A stretch of 64,000 bases of DNA from an uncultured Faecalibacterium sp. Its GTDB lineage: Bacteria > Bacillota > Clostridia > Oscillospirales > Ruminococcaceae. Numbering within the stretch: the stretch's first letter is position 1; every line of letters begins with the position of its first letter. Shown one piece after another: positions 24,261-35,915 of this stretch. The position numbers and the translations under genes were made by a program. The stretch spans positions 1 through 64,000 of the forward strand of contig CAKTCY010000001.1 in the NCBI GenBank assembly GCA_934540955.1, given 5' to 3'. Below the pieces are notes generated by a model. The model was not told where the DNA came from and searched no databases. It was given only the letters and a program-made list of their open reading frames with translations.

Positions 24261-25856
24261 ATGATTCTGGTTCGCAACATCCGTCTGCCCCTCTCCGCAG
24301 GGGAGCCGCAGGCATTTGAAAAGGCGCTGCACACCCTGCGGGTGTCCCGCAGCAGGGTAGAGCACACCGGCGTGGCAAAGCTTTCGGTGGATGCCCGCCA
24401 CGGCCAGCCCAAGCTGGTGTATACTGTGGCAGTCACCCTCAGGCAGCCCGGGGAGGAAGCCGCCCTTGCGGCGCGCTGCCCGGACGCCGCCCTGCACCGC
24501 CGGGCAGACTTTACCCTGCAGCCCGGCACCCAGCCGCTTGCGCACCGCCCTGTGGTGTGCGGACTGGGCCCGGCGGGGCTGTTTGCGGCCCTGCTGCTGG
24601 CACGGCAGGGCTACCGCCCCATCGTGCTGGAACGCGGCCCTGCGCTGGATGCCCGTGTGCAGGCGGTGGAGCACTTTTCCGCCACCGGTCAGCTGGACCC
24701 CAACGCCAACATCCAGTTCGGCGAGGGCGGCGCGGGCACTTTTTCGGATGGCAAGCTGACCACCCGCATCGGGGATGAACTGTGTGATTTTGTCACCGAG
24801 GTGTTTTTGCAGCACGGTGCCCCGGCAGAGATCGCGTGGAAGCAAAAGCCCCATGTGGGCACCGACCTGCTGCGCGGCGTCATCACCTCCATCCGCAGGG
24901 AGATCGAGTCTCTGGGCGGCGAGGTGCATTTCAATACCGCCCTTACCGGGCTGGAGCGCAAAAACGGTCAGCTGGTGGGCATCACTACTACAAATGGCAG
25001 CTTTGCCTGCGAGACACTGGTGTTTGCAGTGGGACACTCGGCACGGGATACCTTCAGTATGCTGATGGACAGCGGCCTTGTGCTGGAATGCAAGCCTTTC
25101 AGCGTGGGCTTCCGCGCCGAGCACCTGCAAAGCGAGATCGAAAAAAGCCTGTACCACGAGGCCGCCGGGCATCCGGCGCTGCCCCGGGGGGAATACCAGC
25201 TCTCCCAGCACATCGGCGACCGGTGCGTGTACACCTTCTGTATGTGCCCCGGCGGTCAGGTGGTGGCTTCGGCCAGTGAGGAAGAGCGTGTTGTGACCAA
25301 CGGCATGAGCTACCACGCCCGCAGCGGCAAAAACGCCAACGCAGCGGTGGTGGTCAGCGTGGGCGGGGCAGATTTTGCCAACGACCCCCGCCGCGCCATC
25401 GCCTTCCAGCGGGAGCTGGAGGCAAAGGCCTACGCCGCTGGCCGTGCCGCCGGGGCTTACGCCGCCCCGGCAGAGAACGTACAAAGCTTTCTGGAAGGGC
25501 GCGGGCAGCTGCATATTGGCAGCGTACAGCCCACCTACGACCGCGGCGTGACCGCCGCAGATCTGGGCGCACTGCTGCCCGGGGAGCTGGCAGACACCCT
25601 GCGGGCGGGTCTGCGCGCCTACGAGCGCAAGATCGCGGGCTATACCGCGCCGGACGCCATCCTGACCGGCCTTGAGACCCGCACCAGCAGCCCGGTGCGG
25701 CTCAAGCGGGAAGAAGATTTTGTATGCACCCAGCTGGCAGGGCTTTACCCCTGCGGCGAGGGTGCGGGATATGCGGGCGGCATTATGAGCGCCGCCGTGG
25801 ATGGCCTGCGGGTGGCCCGCGCCATCATCAGCCGGTATGCACCGGCAGAAGGGTGA
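24261..25856 (+). CDS. NAD(P)/FAD-dependent oxidoreductase, COG2509-type (531 aa)
   Basis: An uncharacterised FAD dehydrogenase family found widely in Bacillota, often beside cdaA-cdaR or glmM. The first ~90 residues form a small N-terminal domain typical of the family. The FAD-binding Rossmann motif is RPVVCGLGPAGLFAALLLAR (about 95-114) with the acidic strand end VLERG, followed by NANIQFGEGGAGTFSDGKL and the closing PCGEGAGYAGGIMSAAVDGL. It starts 22 bases after cdaR, so it is probably in the same transcript. The substrate is unknown. Confidence 0.87.
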   Translation: MILVRNIRLPLSAGEPQAFEKALHTLRVSRSRVEHTGVAKLSVDARHGQPKLVYTVAVTLRQPGEEAALAARCPDAALHRRADFTLQPGTQPLAHRPVVCGLGPAGLFAALLLARQGYRPIVLERGPALDARVQAVEHFSATGQLDPNANIQFGEGGAGTFSDGKLTTRIGDELCDFVTEVFLQHGAPAEIAWKQKPHVGTDLLRGVITSIRREIESLGGEVHFNTALTGLERKNGQLVGITTTNGSFACETLVFAVGHSARDTFSMLMDSGLVLECKPFSVGFRAEHLQSEIEKSLYHEAAGHPALPRGEYQLSQHIGDRCVYTFCMCPGGQVVASASEEERVVTNGMSYHARSGKNANAAVVVSVGGADFANDPRRAIAFQRELEAKAYAAGRAAGAYAAPAENVQSFLEGRGQLHIGSVQPTYDRGVTAADLGALLPGELADTLRAGLRAYERKIAGYTAPDAILTGLETRTSSPVRLKREEDFVCTQLAGLYPCGEGAGYAGGIMSAAVDGLRVARAIISRYAPAEG

Positions 25857-25866
25857 GAAAATTTTG

Positions 25867-27198
25867 ATGTACGATCGTGAAAACGATAACCGAAATAACG
25901 AAGGCCGGCAGGTACAGCAGGAGCTGGAAGACCAGCTGCGCGCCTTTGGCGACACCATGACCGATGCCTTTGCCCACGGCTTTGAGGGCAGGGGCATGGA
26001 CATCGGTGACCGGGCGTGGGACGTGGGCAAAGCCGCCGTTCATGCAGCCAACTACGGCATCGGGGAGGCCGCAAAGGCCTTCCGGGGACAGGGTAATTCT
26101 GCCAGCGGCAGTGCCGGGCAGCCCTTCCGCGCGGAAGATGCCGCCGGGATGCCCGGCTGGTTCCGGCAGATCTTTGCAAAGCCGGAGCCTACCCCGGTGG
26201 AAAGCATCCGTATCAGCGCCAAAAAACGGTACAGCGCAGGCTGCACTTTGCTGGCCGTGGGCATCACCTTTGCAGTGATCTTCGGGCTGGGAACGCTGGG
26301 CTGCCTCATTGGGTTGGGCGTTATTTCGCCGACGGCTCTGGGCGATGTTGTGGTGTCGACTGCTGAGGGCGGCGGCATTCTGATGACGGGCACGGACTAC
26401 GTTATGAACACCGCCTACAATGCGCTGGGCATCGTCGGCAGCGTGCTGGGGCTTACCACGGCGGGCTTTGGCTGGATGACGGCCTGCGGTGCCTCCCGGC
26501 TGTCGGCCTCCAAAAAGCTGGGGACGTTGGCAGATGCAGCCGAAAAGCTGAACGCGCAAAAGGGGCTTTCGGTGGAGATGCTGGCAGACCTGACCCACCA
26601 GACTAAGAAAAAGGCGCTGAAAAAGCTGCGCAGCTACATCCATAAGGGCTGGCTGAACGCATGGCTGGACGATGAGACTGAAACGCTCTATCTGACGGCA
26701 GAGGACTACCGCGCCGCCAAGGAGAAAGCCGCCGCAGCCGCCGCGCAGCCGCAGCCGGAAAAGGCGGAAACCGGCGATGCTCCGCTAAATCTCGATACCG
26801 TCCGCCGCTTTGCCGCTGTGCTGGAAAAAGAGCAGCAGCTCATGCAGGACGCACAGGCGCGGGAAGAGCTGGCGGCGATGCACAAGACCACCACCGCCAT
26901 CTGCGACTGGCTGGAGGCACACCCGGAAAGCCAGCCCAAGACCCGCCGCTTTGCGGAATATTATATCCCCACTACCCTCAAACTGCTGCACACCTATAAC
27001 GATGTGCAGGGGCAGCAGGGCGAAAACGCCGAGACGATCCGCAGGGATATCGCAGGCATCCTGCATACCTTGAATCAGGCGTATGAGAACCTGTACAACA
27101 ATCTGCTTTCGGACGTAGCCATGGATATTTCTTCCGAGATCGCCGCTTTGCAGGGAATGCTGGCCAACGACGGCCTGACCGGGAGGGAATTTGAATGA
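25867..27198 (+). CDS. XpaC-like protein (5-bromo-4-chloroindolyl phosphate hydrolysis family), 443 aa
   Basis: A membrane protein of the XpaC/YceN family; the name comes from an old phosphatase screen and the true role is unclear. The N-terminal region is charged and glycine-rich. Two hydrophobic stretches (about 120-150 and 165-205) follow, the second broken by small residues, and then a long helical C-terminal domain from LDTVRRFAAVLEKEQQLMQ to AALQGMLANDGLTGREFE, the most family-like part. A helix-turn-helix-like segment (SVEMLADLTHQTKKKALKKL) lies between. The start at 25867 follows AAGGGTGAG. It overlaps recJ by four bases, so the two are translationally coupled. Confidence 0.75.
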   Translation: MYDRENDNRNNEGRQVQQELEDQLRAFGDTMTDAFAHGFEGRGMDIGDRAWDVGKAAVHAANYGIGEAAKAFRGQGNSASGSAGQPFRAEDAAGMPGWFRQIFAKPEPTPVESIRISAKKRYSAGCTLLAVGITFAVIFGLGTLGCLIGLGVISPTALGDVVVSTAEGGGILMTGTDYVMNTAYNALGIVGSVLGLTTAGFGWMTACGASRLSASKKLGTLADAAEKLNAQKGLSVEMLADLTHQTKKKALKKLRSYIHKGWLNAWLDDETETLYLTAEDYRAAKEKAAAAAAQPQPEKAETGDAPLNLDTVRRFAAVLEKEQQLMQDAQAREELAAMHKTTTAICDWLEAHPESQPKTRRFAEYYIPTTLKLLHTYNDVQGQQGENAETIRRDIAGILHTLNQAYENLYNNLLSDVAMDISSEIAALQGMLANDGLTGREFE

Positions 27199-29327
27199 CC
27201 TACCGTGCTTGGGAACAAAAACAGCTGGACCGCGCCGCTGTGCGGGAGCTGACCGCTGCCATTGCCGAGCAGGCAGCGGCACAGCTGGAGGAGCAGGCCA
27301 TGGACGAAGCGCCGTGGTCAGACGAAAAATATAAGGCCGTGCTGGCTGCCCAGCAGAAGGAAAACGCTCTGCTGGCGGGCATCCTTGCCGCCCGGGGCAT
27401 CACCGACCCCGCCGAAGCGCTGACCTTACTGGCAGGGGAGGAGGAGCTTTCCGACCCCGCTTTGCTGACCGATATGGACGCCGCCTGTCAGCGCATCTGG
27501 CAGGCCATTGATAACGGCGAGACCATTGCGGTTTTCGGCGATTACGATGTGGACGGCGTGACCGCCACCGCTCTGCTGTACCAGCACCTCAAGGGCATGG
27601 GCGCGACCGTCAAGTGTATGCTGCCCAGCCGCGAGGGGGACGGCTACGGCCTGTCCAAAAACGCCATCCAGTCCATGCACAACAAGGGCTGCACCCTTAT
27701 CGTGACGGTGGATAACGGCATCTCTGCCGTGGAGGAAGCCGACTTTGCGGCCTCGCTGGGCATGGACTTGATCATTACCGACCACCATTTGCCGCCGGAG
27801 ACTTTGCCCAAGGCGGTGGCCGTGGTGGACCCCCGCCGGGAGGACGACCACAGCCCCTTCAAGGGTCTGTGCGGCGCCGGCGTAGCCTTCAAGCTCTGCG
27901 CCGCGCTGGACGGCTGTCCGCCGGAGGAAATGCTGGATTACTGCGGCGACCTTGCCGCCGTGGGCACGGTGGCGGACGTGATGCCGCTGGTAGGGGAGAA
28001 CCGCACCCTTGTCAAGGCCGGGCTGCGGCAGCTGCAACAGACCGACCGCCCCGGCTTTGGGGCACTTTTAGAGGAAGTCGGCCTTGCGGGCAAGCCCATC
28101 ACCGCCGAGAATATCAGCTACGCCATCGCGCCTCGCATCAATGCGGCAGGCCGCATGGATAACGCCGTTACCGCTTTGCAGCTGGTGCTCTGCGAGGACC
28201 CGGACAGAGCCGAGGAACTGGCGCACAAGCTGAACGAGATCAACGCCCACCGGCAGGAGACTGAGCAGCAGATCTTCAAAGCCGCCGAGGAGCTGCTGGA
28301 GCAGCAGCCCGAGCGGCTGGACGACCGCATTATGCTGCTGTGGGGACGGGACTGGCACCCCGGCGTCATCGGCATCGTGGCGTCCCGGCTGGTGGAACGC
28401 ACCGGACGCCCGGTCATCGTGGTCACCATTGATGAGCACGGCGAGGGCAAGGGCAGCGGACGCAGCGTGCAGGGCTTTAACCTGCACGCCTGCATCGGCT
28501 CCTGCGCCGACCTTCTGGTGCGCTACGGCGGCCACGCCATGGCAGCAGGCCTTTCCGTCCGGGAAGAAAACCTGCCCGAGCTGCGCCGCCGCCTGAATGA
28601 GTGGGCTGCCCGGGAATGCCCGGTGCTGCACACCCCGCCCCTTACCTGTGACGTGACCATCCATCTGGACCGCATCACGGTAGAAAGTGTGCGCCATCTG
28701 GAGCAGCTGGCACCCTACGGAGCTGAGAACCCCACCCCGGTGTTCCTGCTGCAAGGCGCGGTGGTGGACGGCGTATACCCGGTATCGGAGGGGCGGCACA
28801 GCCGCCTGCGGCTGCGGCAGGGCAACAGCTGCCTGTACGCCGTCTGGTTCGGGATGCCCGCCGAGCAGCTGCCCTACGCGCTGGGCGATGTGGTGGACGC
28901 GGCGCTGAACCTTTCGGTCTACGAGTCCGCCCGGGGCGCGCAGCTCTCCGGCCGCATCATCGACCTGCACCCGGCAGGGCTGGGCGCAGAGCTGGCGCGG
29001 CAGGCTGCACTGGTGCAGGCGCTGCGCCGGGGCACACCCCTGACCGAAGAACAAAAGAAACAGATCGCCCCCGCCCGCACGGATATCATTGCCGTGTACC
29101 GGGAGCTGCAGTCCCGCCGCTGGCACGCCGAGGACCTGCAGCCCCTGTGCGCAAAGCTGGGCGAGGAGCAGACCGGCAAAACGCTGGTGGCAGTTGCCGC
29201 CTTGGAGCAGGTGGGGCTGATCACCGCAGCGGAAAAAGGCGGGGCAAGGTTCTGGGAGTTGGTGCCGACAGCGGGCAAAAAGAACCTTGCCGATGCCCCC
29301 ATCCTGAAATGTCTGGAGGAACTATAA
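27195..29327 (+). CDS. recJ: Single-stranded-DNA-specific exonuclease RecJ (710 aa)
   Basis: A 5'-3' ssDNA exonuclease for recombination and mismatch or base excision repair. The DHH-family catalytic core starts at residue ~110: FGDYDVDGVTATALL, IVTVDNGISAVEEADFA, IITDHHLPPE and AVGTVADVMPLVGENR. The DHHA1 domain with GRSVQGFNLHACI and GGHAMAAGLSV and an OB-like domain follow. About 150 extra residues form a C-terminal winged-helix-like extension, as in many clostridial RecJ proteins. Coupled to the upstream gene by ATGA, and directly abutting rel. Confidence 0.95.
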   Translation: MTYRAWEQKQLDRAAVRELTAAIAEQAAAQLEEQAMDEAPWSDEKYKAVLAAQQKENALLAGILAARGITDPAEALTLLAGEEELSDPALLTDMDAACQRIWQAIDNGETIAVFGDYDVDGVTATALLYQHLKGMGATVKCMLPSREGDGYGLSKNAIQSMHNKGCTLIVTVDNGISAVEEADFAASLGMDLIITDHHLPPETLPKAVAVVDPRREDDHSPFKGLCGAGVAFKLCAALDGCPPEEMLDYCGDLAAVGTVADVMPLVGENRTLVKAGLRQLQQTDRPGFGALLEEVGLAGKPITAENISYAIAPRINAAGRMDNAVTALQLVLCEDPDRAEELAHKLNEINAHRQETEQQIFKAAEELLEQQPERLDDRIMLLWGRDWHPGVIGIVASRLVERTGRPVIVVTIDEHGEGKGSGRSVQGFNLHACIGSCADLLVRYGGHAMAAGLSVREENLPELRRRLNEWAARECPVLHTPPLTCDVTIHLDRITVESVRHLEQLAPYGAENPTPVFLLQGAVVDGVYPVSEGRHSRLRLRQGNSCLYAVWFGMPAEQLPYALGDVVDAALNLSVYESARGAQLSGRIIDLHPAGLGAELARQAALVQALRRGTPLTEEQKKQIAPARTDIIAVYRELQSRRWHAEDLQPLCAKLGEEQTGKTLVAVAALEQVGLITAAEKGGARFWELVPTAGKKNLADAPILKCLEEL

Positions 29328-31670
<2,343 letters not shown>

Positions 31671-31674
31671 CGCA

Positions 31675-32136
31675 ATGCGAGCAGTCATTCAGGCCGTATC
31701 CTCCGCCAACGTGCGGGTGGAAGGCGGCGAGCCCCGCGCCATCGGCCCGGGCATCATGATCCTGCTGGGGGTCAGGGACACCGACACGCTGGACATCGTG
31801 CCCAAGCTTGCCGATAAATGCGCGGGTCTGCGCATTTTCCCGGATGCCGAGGGCAAGCTGAACCTGAGTGCCCGGGATCTGGGCTATTCCGCGCTGGTGG
31901 TCAGCCAGTTCACCCTTTACGGCGATACCAAAAAGGGCTACCGTCCCAGCTTTATCAAGGCCGCAAAGCCGCCCCTCTCGGTGGATGCCTACGAGCTGTT
32001 CCTTGCCGAGATGGGCAAGCACGGCCTCAAGGACGTGCAGCACGGCGAGTTCGGCGCCCATATGCAGGTGTCGCTGGTGAACGAGGGCCCCTGCACCATC
32101 ATCATTGACACCGACGAGTGGAAAAAGAAGGAGTAA
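31675..32136 (+). CDS. dtd: D-aminoacyl-tRNA deacylase Dtd (153 aa)
   Basis: Removes D-amino acids and glycine wrongly attached to tRNA. It has both active-site motifs: SQFTLYGD (family SQFTLxxD) and NEGPCTIIID, corresponding to NxGPVT with Cys for Val. The length is standard. It starts four bases after rel, the conserved rel-dtd order of Bacillota. Confidence 0.95.
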   Translation: MRAVIQAVSSANVRVEGGEPRAIGPGIMILLGVRDTDTLDIVPKLADKCAGLRIFPDAEGKLNLSARDLGYSALVVSQFTLYGDTKKGYRPSFIKAAKPPLSVDAYELFLAEMGKHGLKDVQHGEFGAHMQVSLVNEGPCTIIIDTDEWKKKE

Positions 32137-32138
32137 CG

Positions 32139-32756
32139 ATGCAAGGCTTTCACATTCCTGCGGCACCGCCGCTGTATACCAATACCTTTCTGCTCATTTC
32201 CGATGCAGGCCATGCTGTGGTCATCGACCCGGCGGCAGAGGTGCACAGCTACGATGAAATTTTAAAGCAGCACAACGCCACCCTTACCACCATCCTGTGC
32301 ACCCATGGCCACTACGACCATGTGGGCAGCGCTGCCGCGCTGAAGGCGGAGTGGAACGCCGCCCTCTACTGTGAAAAGGCAGACCTTGCCGGGGACCGGA
32401 TGTATCCGCTTTCCGCTGCGGACTGCGGCTACACGGAGGGGGAGCAGATCGCGGTGGACGAGCTGCGCTTTACCGCGTGGCACACCCCCGGCCACACCCT
32501 CGGCAGCGTGGTGCTGCTGTGCGGTGAACATCTTTTCTGCGGTGATACGCTGTTTGCGGGCAGCATTGGCCGCACCGACCTTGAGGGCGGCAGCAGCGCA
32601 CAGATGGCAGACAGCCTGCGCAAGCTGGCACAGCTGCCCATCCCCCGCGAAACACAGGTGCTGCCCGGTCACGGCGAATTTTCCACCTTTGGCGCGGAGC
32701 TGGACAACAACTACTATATCCGCAGCGCCCTGCGCGGCGGCAACGACATTTTTTAA
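32139..32756 (+). CDS. MBL-fold metallo-hydrolase, glyoxalase II-like (205 aa)
   Basis: A small metallo-beta-lactamase fold hydrolase. Zinc ligands are visible as THGHYDHVGS (HxHxDH, about residues 50-60), HTPGHTLGS, FCGDTLFAG and LPGHGEFST. Such proteins follow dtd in many clostridia. The activity may be hydroxyacylglutathione- or bacillithiol-like thioester hydrolysis, not provable here. The start at 32139 has AAGGAG before it; an upstream in-frame start lies inside dtd. Confidence 0.88.
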   Translation: MQGFHIPAAPPLYTNTFLLISDAGHAVVIDPAAEVHSYDEILKQHNATLTTILCTHGHYDHVGSAAALKAEWNAALYCEKADLAGDRMYPLSAADCGYTEGEQIAVDELRFTAWHTPGHTLGSVVLLCGEHLFCGDTLFAGSIGRTDLEGGSSAQMADSLRKLAQLPIPRETQVLPGHGEFSTFGAELDNNYYIRSALRGGNDIF

Positions 32757-32768
32757 AGAGAGAACGAC

Positions 32769-34238
32769 ATGAAGATCTATATCACTGGGCTGCCCTCCGG
32801 GTACGAGGTGGAGCATCTTGCCCGCCTGTTTTACCCCATGGCACCCCTGACCCTGACCCCGCCGGAGCCTGCCGAGGACTGTCTGTGGGCAGAAAAGACC
32901 GATACCGGTCTGCGGGTGCTGGTGCGGCAGGGAGAAAAGAGCAAAACGCTTGAAGCCCCGCTGCCGCTGCCGGCGGAGCAGGGCGGCGAGACCCCGGAGT
33001 TTGCCCTTGCCAGCCTGACCTACGACCTGCTGCGCCAGTGGACGGGCATCCGCCCGCCCTGGGGCAAAATGACCGGTGTGCGCCCGGTGCGCCTTGTCCA
33101 CGATAAGCGCGCCGCTGGGTGGAGCGCAGAGCAGATCGACCGCTTCTTTTTGCAGCGGTTCGACTGCTCGGAGAAAAAATACGAAATGGCGAAGGAAATT
33201 GCCGACCTGCAGGAGCCTATCCTGCGGCTGGGCAGCGCCCCCAAGACCTACAGCCTGTATATCGGCATCCCGTTCTGCCCCTCCCGGTGCAGCTATTGCA
33301 GCTTTGTCAGCTGCAATCTGGACCGCGACCGCAAGCTGGTGCAGCCCTATGTGGACTGCCTGTGCAAGGAGGTGGCAGAGATCCGGGTGCAGGCAGAGCG
33401 GGCGGGGCTGACCTTGTGCAGCATCTACATCGGCGGCGGCACGCCCACCAGCCTTTCCGCTGCCCAGCTGCGGCAGCTCATGGGCACCGTGCGGGAGAAT
33501 TTTGACCTGAGCAAGGTCGTAGAATATACCGTAGAGGCAGGCCGCCCAGACTGCACCGATGCCGAAAAGCTGGCGGTCATCAAGGAATACGGCGCTACCC
33601 GCATCTCCATCAACCCCCAGACCTTCTCGGACGCGGTGCTGGCCAACATCGGCCGCAAGCACTCGGCACAGGATATTCTGGACTGCTACGCCGATGCCCG
33701 CCGCGCCGGACACGAGGACATCAACATGGACCTCATTGCCGGTCTGCCCGGGGATACGGTGGAGGGCTTTGAGCACAGCCTGCGGCAGGCAATCGCCTTG
33801 CAGCCGGAGAATATCACCGTCCACACTCTTACCCTCAAGCGTGCGTCCCGCATCGTCATCGAGGACCAGAAGGAGAACGACTACGCGGACGTAGCCGCCA
33901 TGCTGGAAAAGTGCCATCTGCTGGCCGAAGCGGGCTACCGCCCCTATTACCTCTACCGGCAGAAGAATACGCTGCAGAATCTGGAAAACGTGGGCTGGTG
34001 CAAGCCGGGCCACGAGGGTTACTATAATATCTATATCATGGAGGAAGTCCAGACCATCCTTTCGGCGGGTGCAGGCGGCAGCACCAAGCTGGTGGCTGAT
34101 GGAGGCAAACGGATGCAGCGCATCTTCAATTTTAAGTATCCGAACGAGTATATCCAGCGCTTTGCGGAGGTACTGGACCGGAAAAAAGGAGTGGCTGAGT
34201 TTTATGATCACGATCTGGGTACCGAAACGACTGGTTGA
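32769..34238 (+). CDS. hemZ: Coproporphyrinogen III dehydrogenase-like radical SAM protein HemZ (489 aa)
   Basis: An oxygen-independent coproporphyrinogen oxidase-like radical SAM enzyme. The 4Fe-4S motif is CPSRCSYCSF (CxxxCxxC, about residues 175-184), with SAM-binding IYIGGGTPTSLS, EYTVEAGRPD and RISINPQTF. The extra N-terminal domain of ~165 residues (ITGLPSGYEVEHLARLFYP) is specific to the HemZ subgroup. No other haem genes are near, so the natural role in this anaerobe may differ from haem synthesis. Its end overlaps the next gene by 35 bases. Confidence 0.9.
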   Translation: MKIYITGLPSGYEVEHLARLFYPMAPLTLTPPEPAEDCLWAEKTDTGLRVLVRQGEKSKTLEAPLPLPAEQGGETPEFALASLTYDLLRQWTGIRPPWGKMTGVRPVRLVHDKRAAGWSAEQIDRFFLQRFDCSEKKYEMAKEIADLQEPILRLGSAPKTYSLYIGIPFCPSRCSYCSFVSCNLDRDRKLVQPYVDCLCKEVAEIRVQAERAGLTLCSIYIGGGTPTSLSAAQLRQLMGTVRENFDLSKVVEYTVEAGRPDCTDAEKLAVIKEYGATRISINPQTFSDAVLANIGRKHSAQDILDCYADARRAGHEDINMDLIAGLPGDTVEGFEHSLRQAIALQPENITVHTLTLKRASRIVIEDQKENDYADVAAMLEKCHLLAEAGYRPYYLYRQKNTLQNLENVGWCKPGHEGYYNIYIMEEVQTILSAGAGGSTKLVADGGKRMQRIFNFKYPNEYIQRFAEVLDRKKGVAEFYDHDLGTETTG

Positions 34239-35139
34239 AGTAAATCTTTATAACGTAGCAGCCCGCAGCCCGCAGGCGCTGGCCGAGCTGAGTGAGAACA
34301 GCTACGCCCGGCGGGTGCAGTATGCCGCCCAGAAGGTGCGCGGCTCCGGGGCAAAGATCGTTATGCTGACAGGCCCCTCGGCCAGCGGCAAGACCACCAG
34401 CGCCCACTGTCTGGCAAAGGCCCTGGTGCAGCAGGGCACCCCGGCGCAGGTGGTCAGTTTGGACAACTTTTTTAAAGGCGCTGCCTACTACCCCAAAATG
34501 CCGGACGGCACGCTGGACTACGAAAACCTTGAAACGCTGGATCTGCCCCTTATCAAGCAGTGCCTGCGCCAGCTCAGCGAGACCGGCAGGACCGAGCTGC
34601 CCATCTACGATTTTGCCACCGAGCAGCGCGCTGCCGAGGTGGAGCCCATCGACCTGCAGGGTGGTGTGTGCATCGTTGAGGGCATCCATGCCCTGAACCC
34701 GGAGCTGACCGGCCTTGTGCCGGACGACCAGATCTACCGCATCTACGCCGGTCTGCGGGAGGAATACTGCATCGATGGCCGCCGGGTCATCAATACGCAG
34801 GATATCCGCCTGTGCCGCCGCACCCTGAGGGATGCCGCAGCCCGCGGCCGCAGCCCCGCCAAGACCCTTTCCATGTGGGACAGGGTGCTGGACGGCGAAA
34901 CGCGGTATATCAAGGGCTTCAAGACCACCGCAGACTTTCTGCTGGATACCTCCTTTACCTACGAGCTGGGACTGATTTCCCGGCTGCTGGGCGAGGTGCG
35001 CCGTCAGTTTACGCTGGAGGGTCATAACGCCGAGCTGTGGGACGAGACCGCTCGCCGCTTTGAGCAGGTGGACCCGCTGCCGCTGGAGCTGCTGCCCGCC
35101 GACAGTATGCTGTGCGAGTTCTACGGCAGCCGCACCTAA
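34204..35139 (+). CDS. Nucleoside/uridine kinase-like P-loop protein (311 aa)
   Basis: A phosphoribulokinase/uridine kinase family enzyme. The Walker A loop is GPSASGKTTSAHC (about 55-67), followed by VSLDNFFKGAAYYPKMPDGT and ETLDLPLIKQCLRQL as in uridine kinases. The C-terminal half, with RLCRRTLRDAAARGRSPAKT, is typical of the long clostridial branch that often has an N-terminal TGS-like region, here short or missing. The start at 34204 lies inside hemZ, 12 bases after AAAGGAG; alternatives are poorer. Phosphate acceptor not known. Confidence 0.8.
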   Translation: MITIWVPKRLVEVNLYNVAARSPQALAELSENSYARRVQYAAQKVRGSGAKIVMLTGPSASGKTTSAHCLAKALVQQGTPAQVVSLDNFFKGAAYYPKMPDGTLDYENLETLDLPLIKQCLRQLSETGRTELPIYDFATEQRAAEVEPIDLQGGVCIVEGIHALNPELTGLVPDDQIYRIYAGLREEYCIDGRRVINTQDIRLCRRTLRDAAARGRSPAKTLSMWDRVLDGETRYIKGFKTTADFLLDTSFTYELGLISRLLGEVRRQFTLEGHNAELWDETARRFEQVDPLPLELLPADSMLCEFYGSRT

Positions 35140-35205
35140 CCAGTGAAAAATGCGTAAAATTTGTTTCCAAACCAGCACCAAACTGTAAAAATTGCGGTGC
35201 ATTCG

Positions 35206-35234
35206 TTGCAATTGCCATAACGCTGCGCTATAAT
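35206..35234 (+). promoter_or_regulatory. Promoter of the zinc-ribbon protein gene
   Basis: TTGCAA (35206-35211), 17-base spacer, perfect TATAAT (35229-35234); the leader is about 75 bases. Confidence 0.8.
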
Positions 35235-35315
35235 GAGGATACGACCCCGGTATGGCGCACAGGATGCGCCGCCATCTGCAGAGAATATACTGCCAGAATA
35301 AGAGAGGTGTCTATT

Positions 35316-35741
35316 ATGGATTTTAACAAGATCAAAGCAATGGGTCTGGAATATGCCGAAAAGGGCAAGAACGCCGCCATGGATCTGGCCGAAAAGGGCA
35401 AGACGCAGGCGCTGCTGGTCAACGAGCAGGGCAAGCTGCTCAAGGCACAGCGTCAGCTGGGTGCACTGGTCTACAGCCTTGCCAAGGGCAAGGAGGAAAA
35501 CCAGCCGCTGGTGGATAAATACATCGAGATGATCGATACCATCGAGCAGGAGATCACCCGCCTGAAGGCTACCCTGACCCCTGCCGAGGCTGCTGAGGTG
35601 GACTACGAAGCCCCCGTGGAGGAGGCAGAAGAAGCCGCCCCGGAGCAGCCTGCTCAGCCTGCCCGCAAGACCTGCCCGCAGTGCGGTGCGCCCGTCTCGG
35701 ACGATGCACTGTTCTGCAATAAGTGCGGCGCACAGCTGTAA
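35316..35741 (+). CDS. Zinc-ribbon domain protein with helical N-terminus (141 aa)
   Basis: The function is not known. Residues 1-90 are charged and helical (repeats of EKGK/LVNEQGKLLKAQRQLGAL and a coiled-coil-like stretch). An acidic alanine/glutamate linker (about 90-115) follows, then a C-terminal zinc ribbon CPQCGAPVSDDALFCNKCGA with two CxxC pairs. Such proteins are common and abundant in clostridia and may bind other proteins or membranes. A GAGAGGTG site precedes the ATG, and it has its own promoter and terminator. Confidence 0.8.
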   Translation: MDFNKIKAMGLEYAEKGKNAAMDLAEKGKTQALLVNEQGKLLKAQRQLGALVYSLAKGKEENQPLVDKYIEMIDTIEQEITRLKATLTPAEAAEVDYEAPVEEAEEAAPEQPAQPARKTCPQCGAPVSDDALFCNKCGAQL

Positions 35742-35763
35742 AGCCGGTAACCGGAAAAAGCTG

Positions 35764-35802
35764 CAACAGGGCGGTATCCCCCACAGGACACCGTCCTGTT
35801 TT
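35764..35802 (+). terminator. Terminator of the zinc-ribbon protein gene
   Basis: CAGGGCGGTATCC pairs with GGACACCGTCCTG (two mismatches or wobbles) and is followed by TTTTTG. Confidence 0.75.
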
Positions 35803-35854
35803 TGTGAAAAGCGCAGAAAACCATGAAAAATGCTGGAAAAATGCGCCTTTTTGC

Positions 35855-35883
35855 TTGAAAAACCGCAACAATTGCGGTAGAAT
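35855..35883 (+). promoter_or_regulatory. Promoter of the mazG-hup-yab cluster
   Basis: TTGAAA (35855-35860), 17-base spacer, TAGAAT (35878-35883), about 25 bases before the mazG ribosome site. Confidence 0.6.
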
Positions 35884-35915
35884 TTACAGTATCTTTTCAA
35901 AAGGAGATGGAACGT

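Noticed and set aside
22785-26030. 1081-codon minus-strand ORF across cdaA, cdaR and the FAD protein
   Set aside because: Antisense shadow spanning several recognisable genes; no ribosome site and no motifs.
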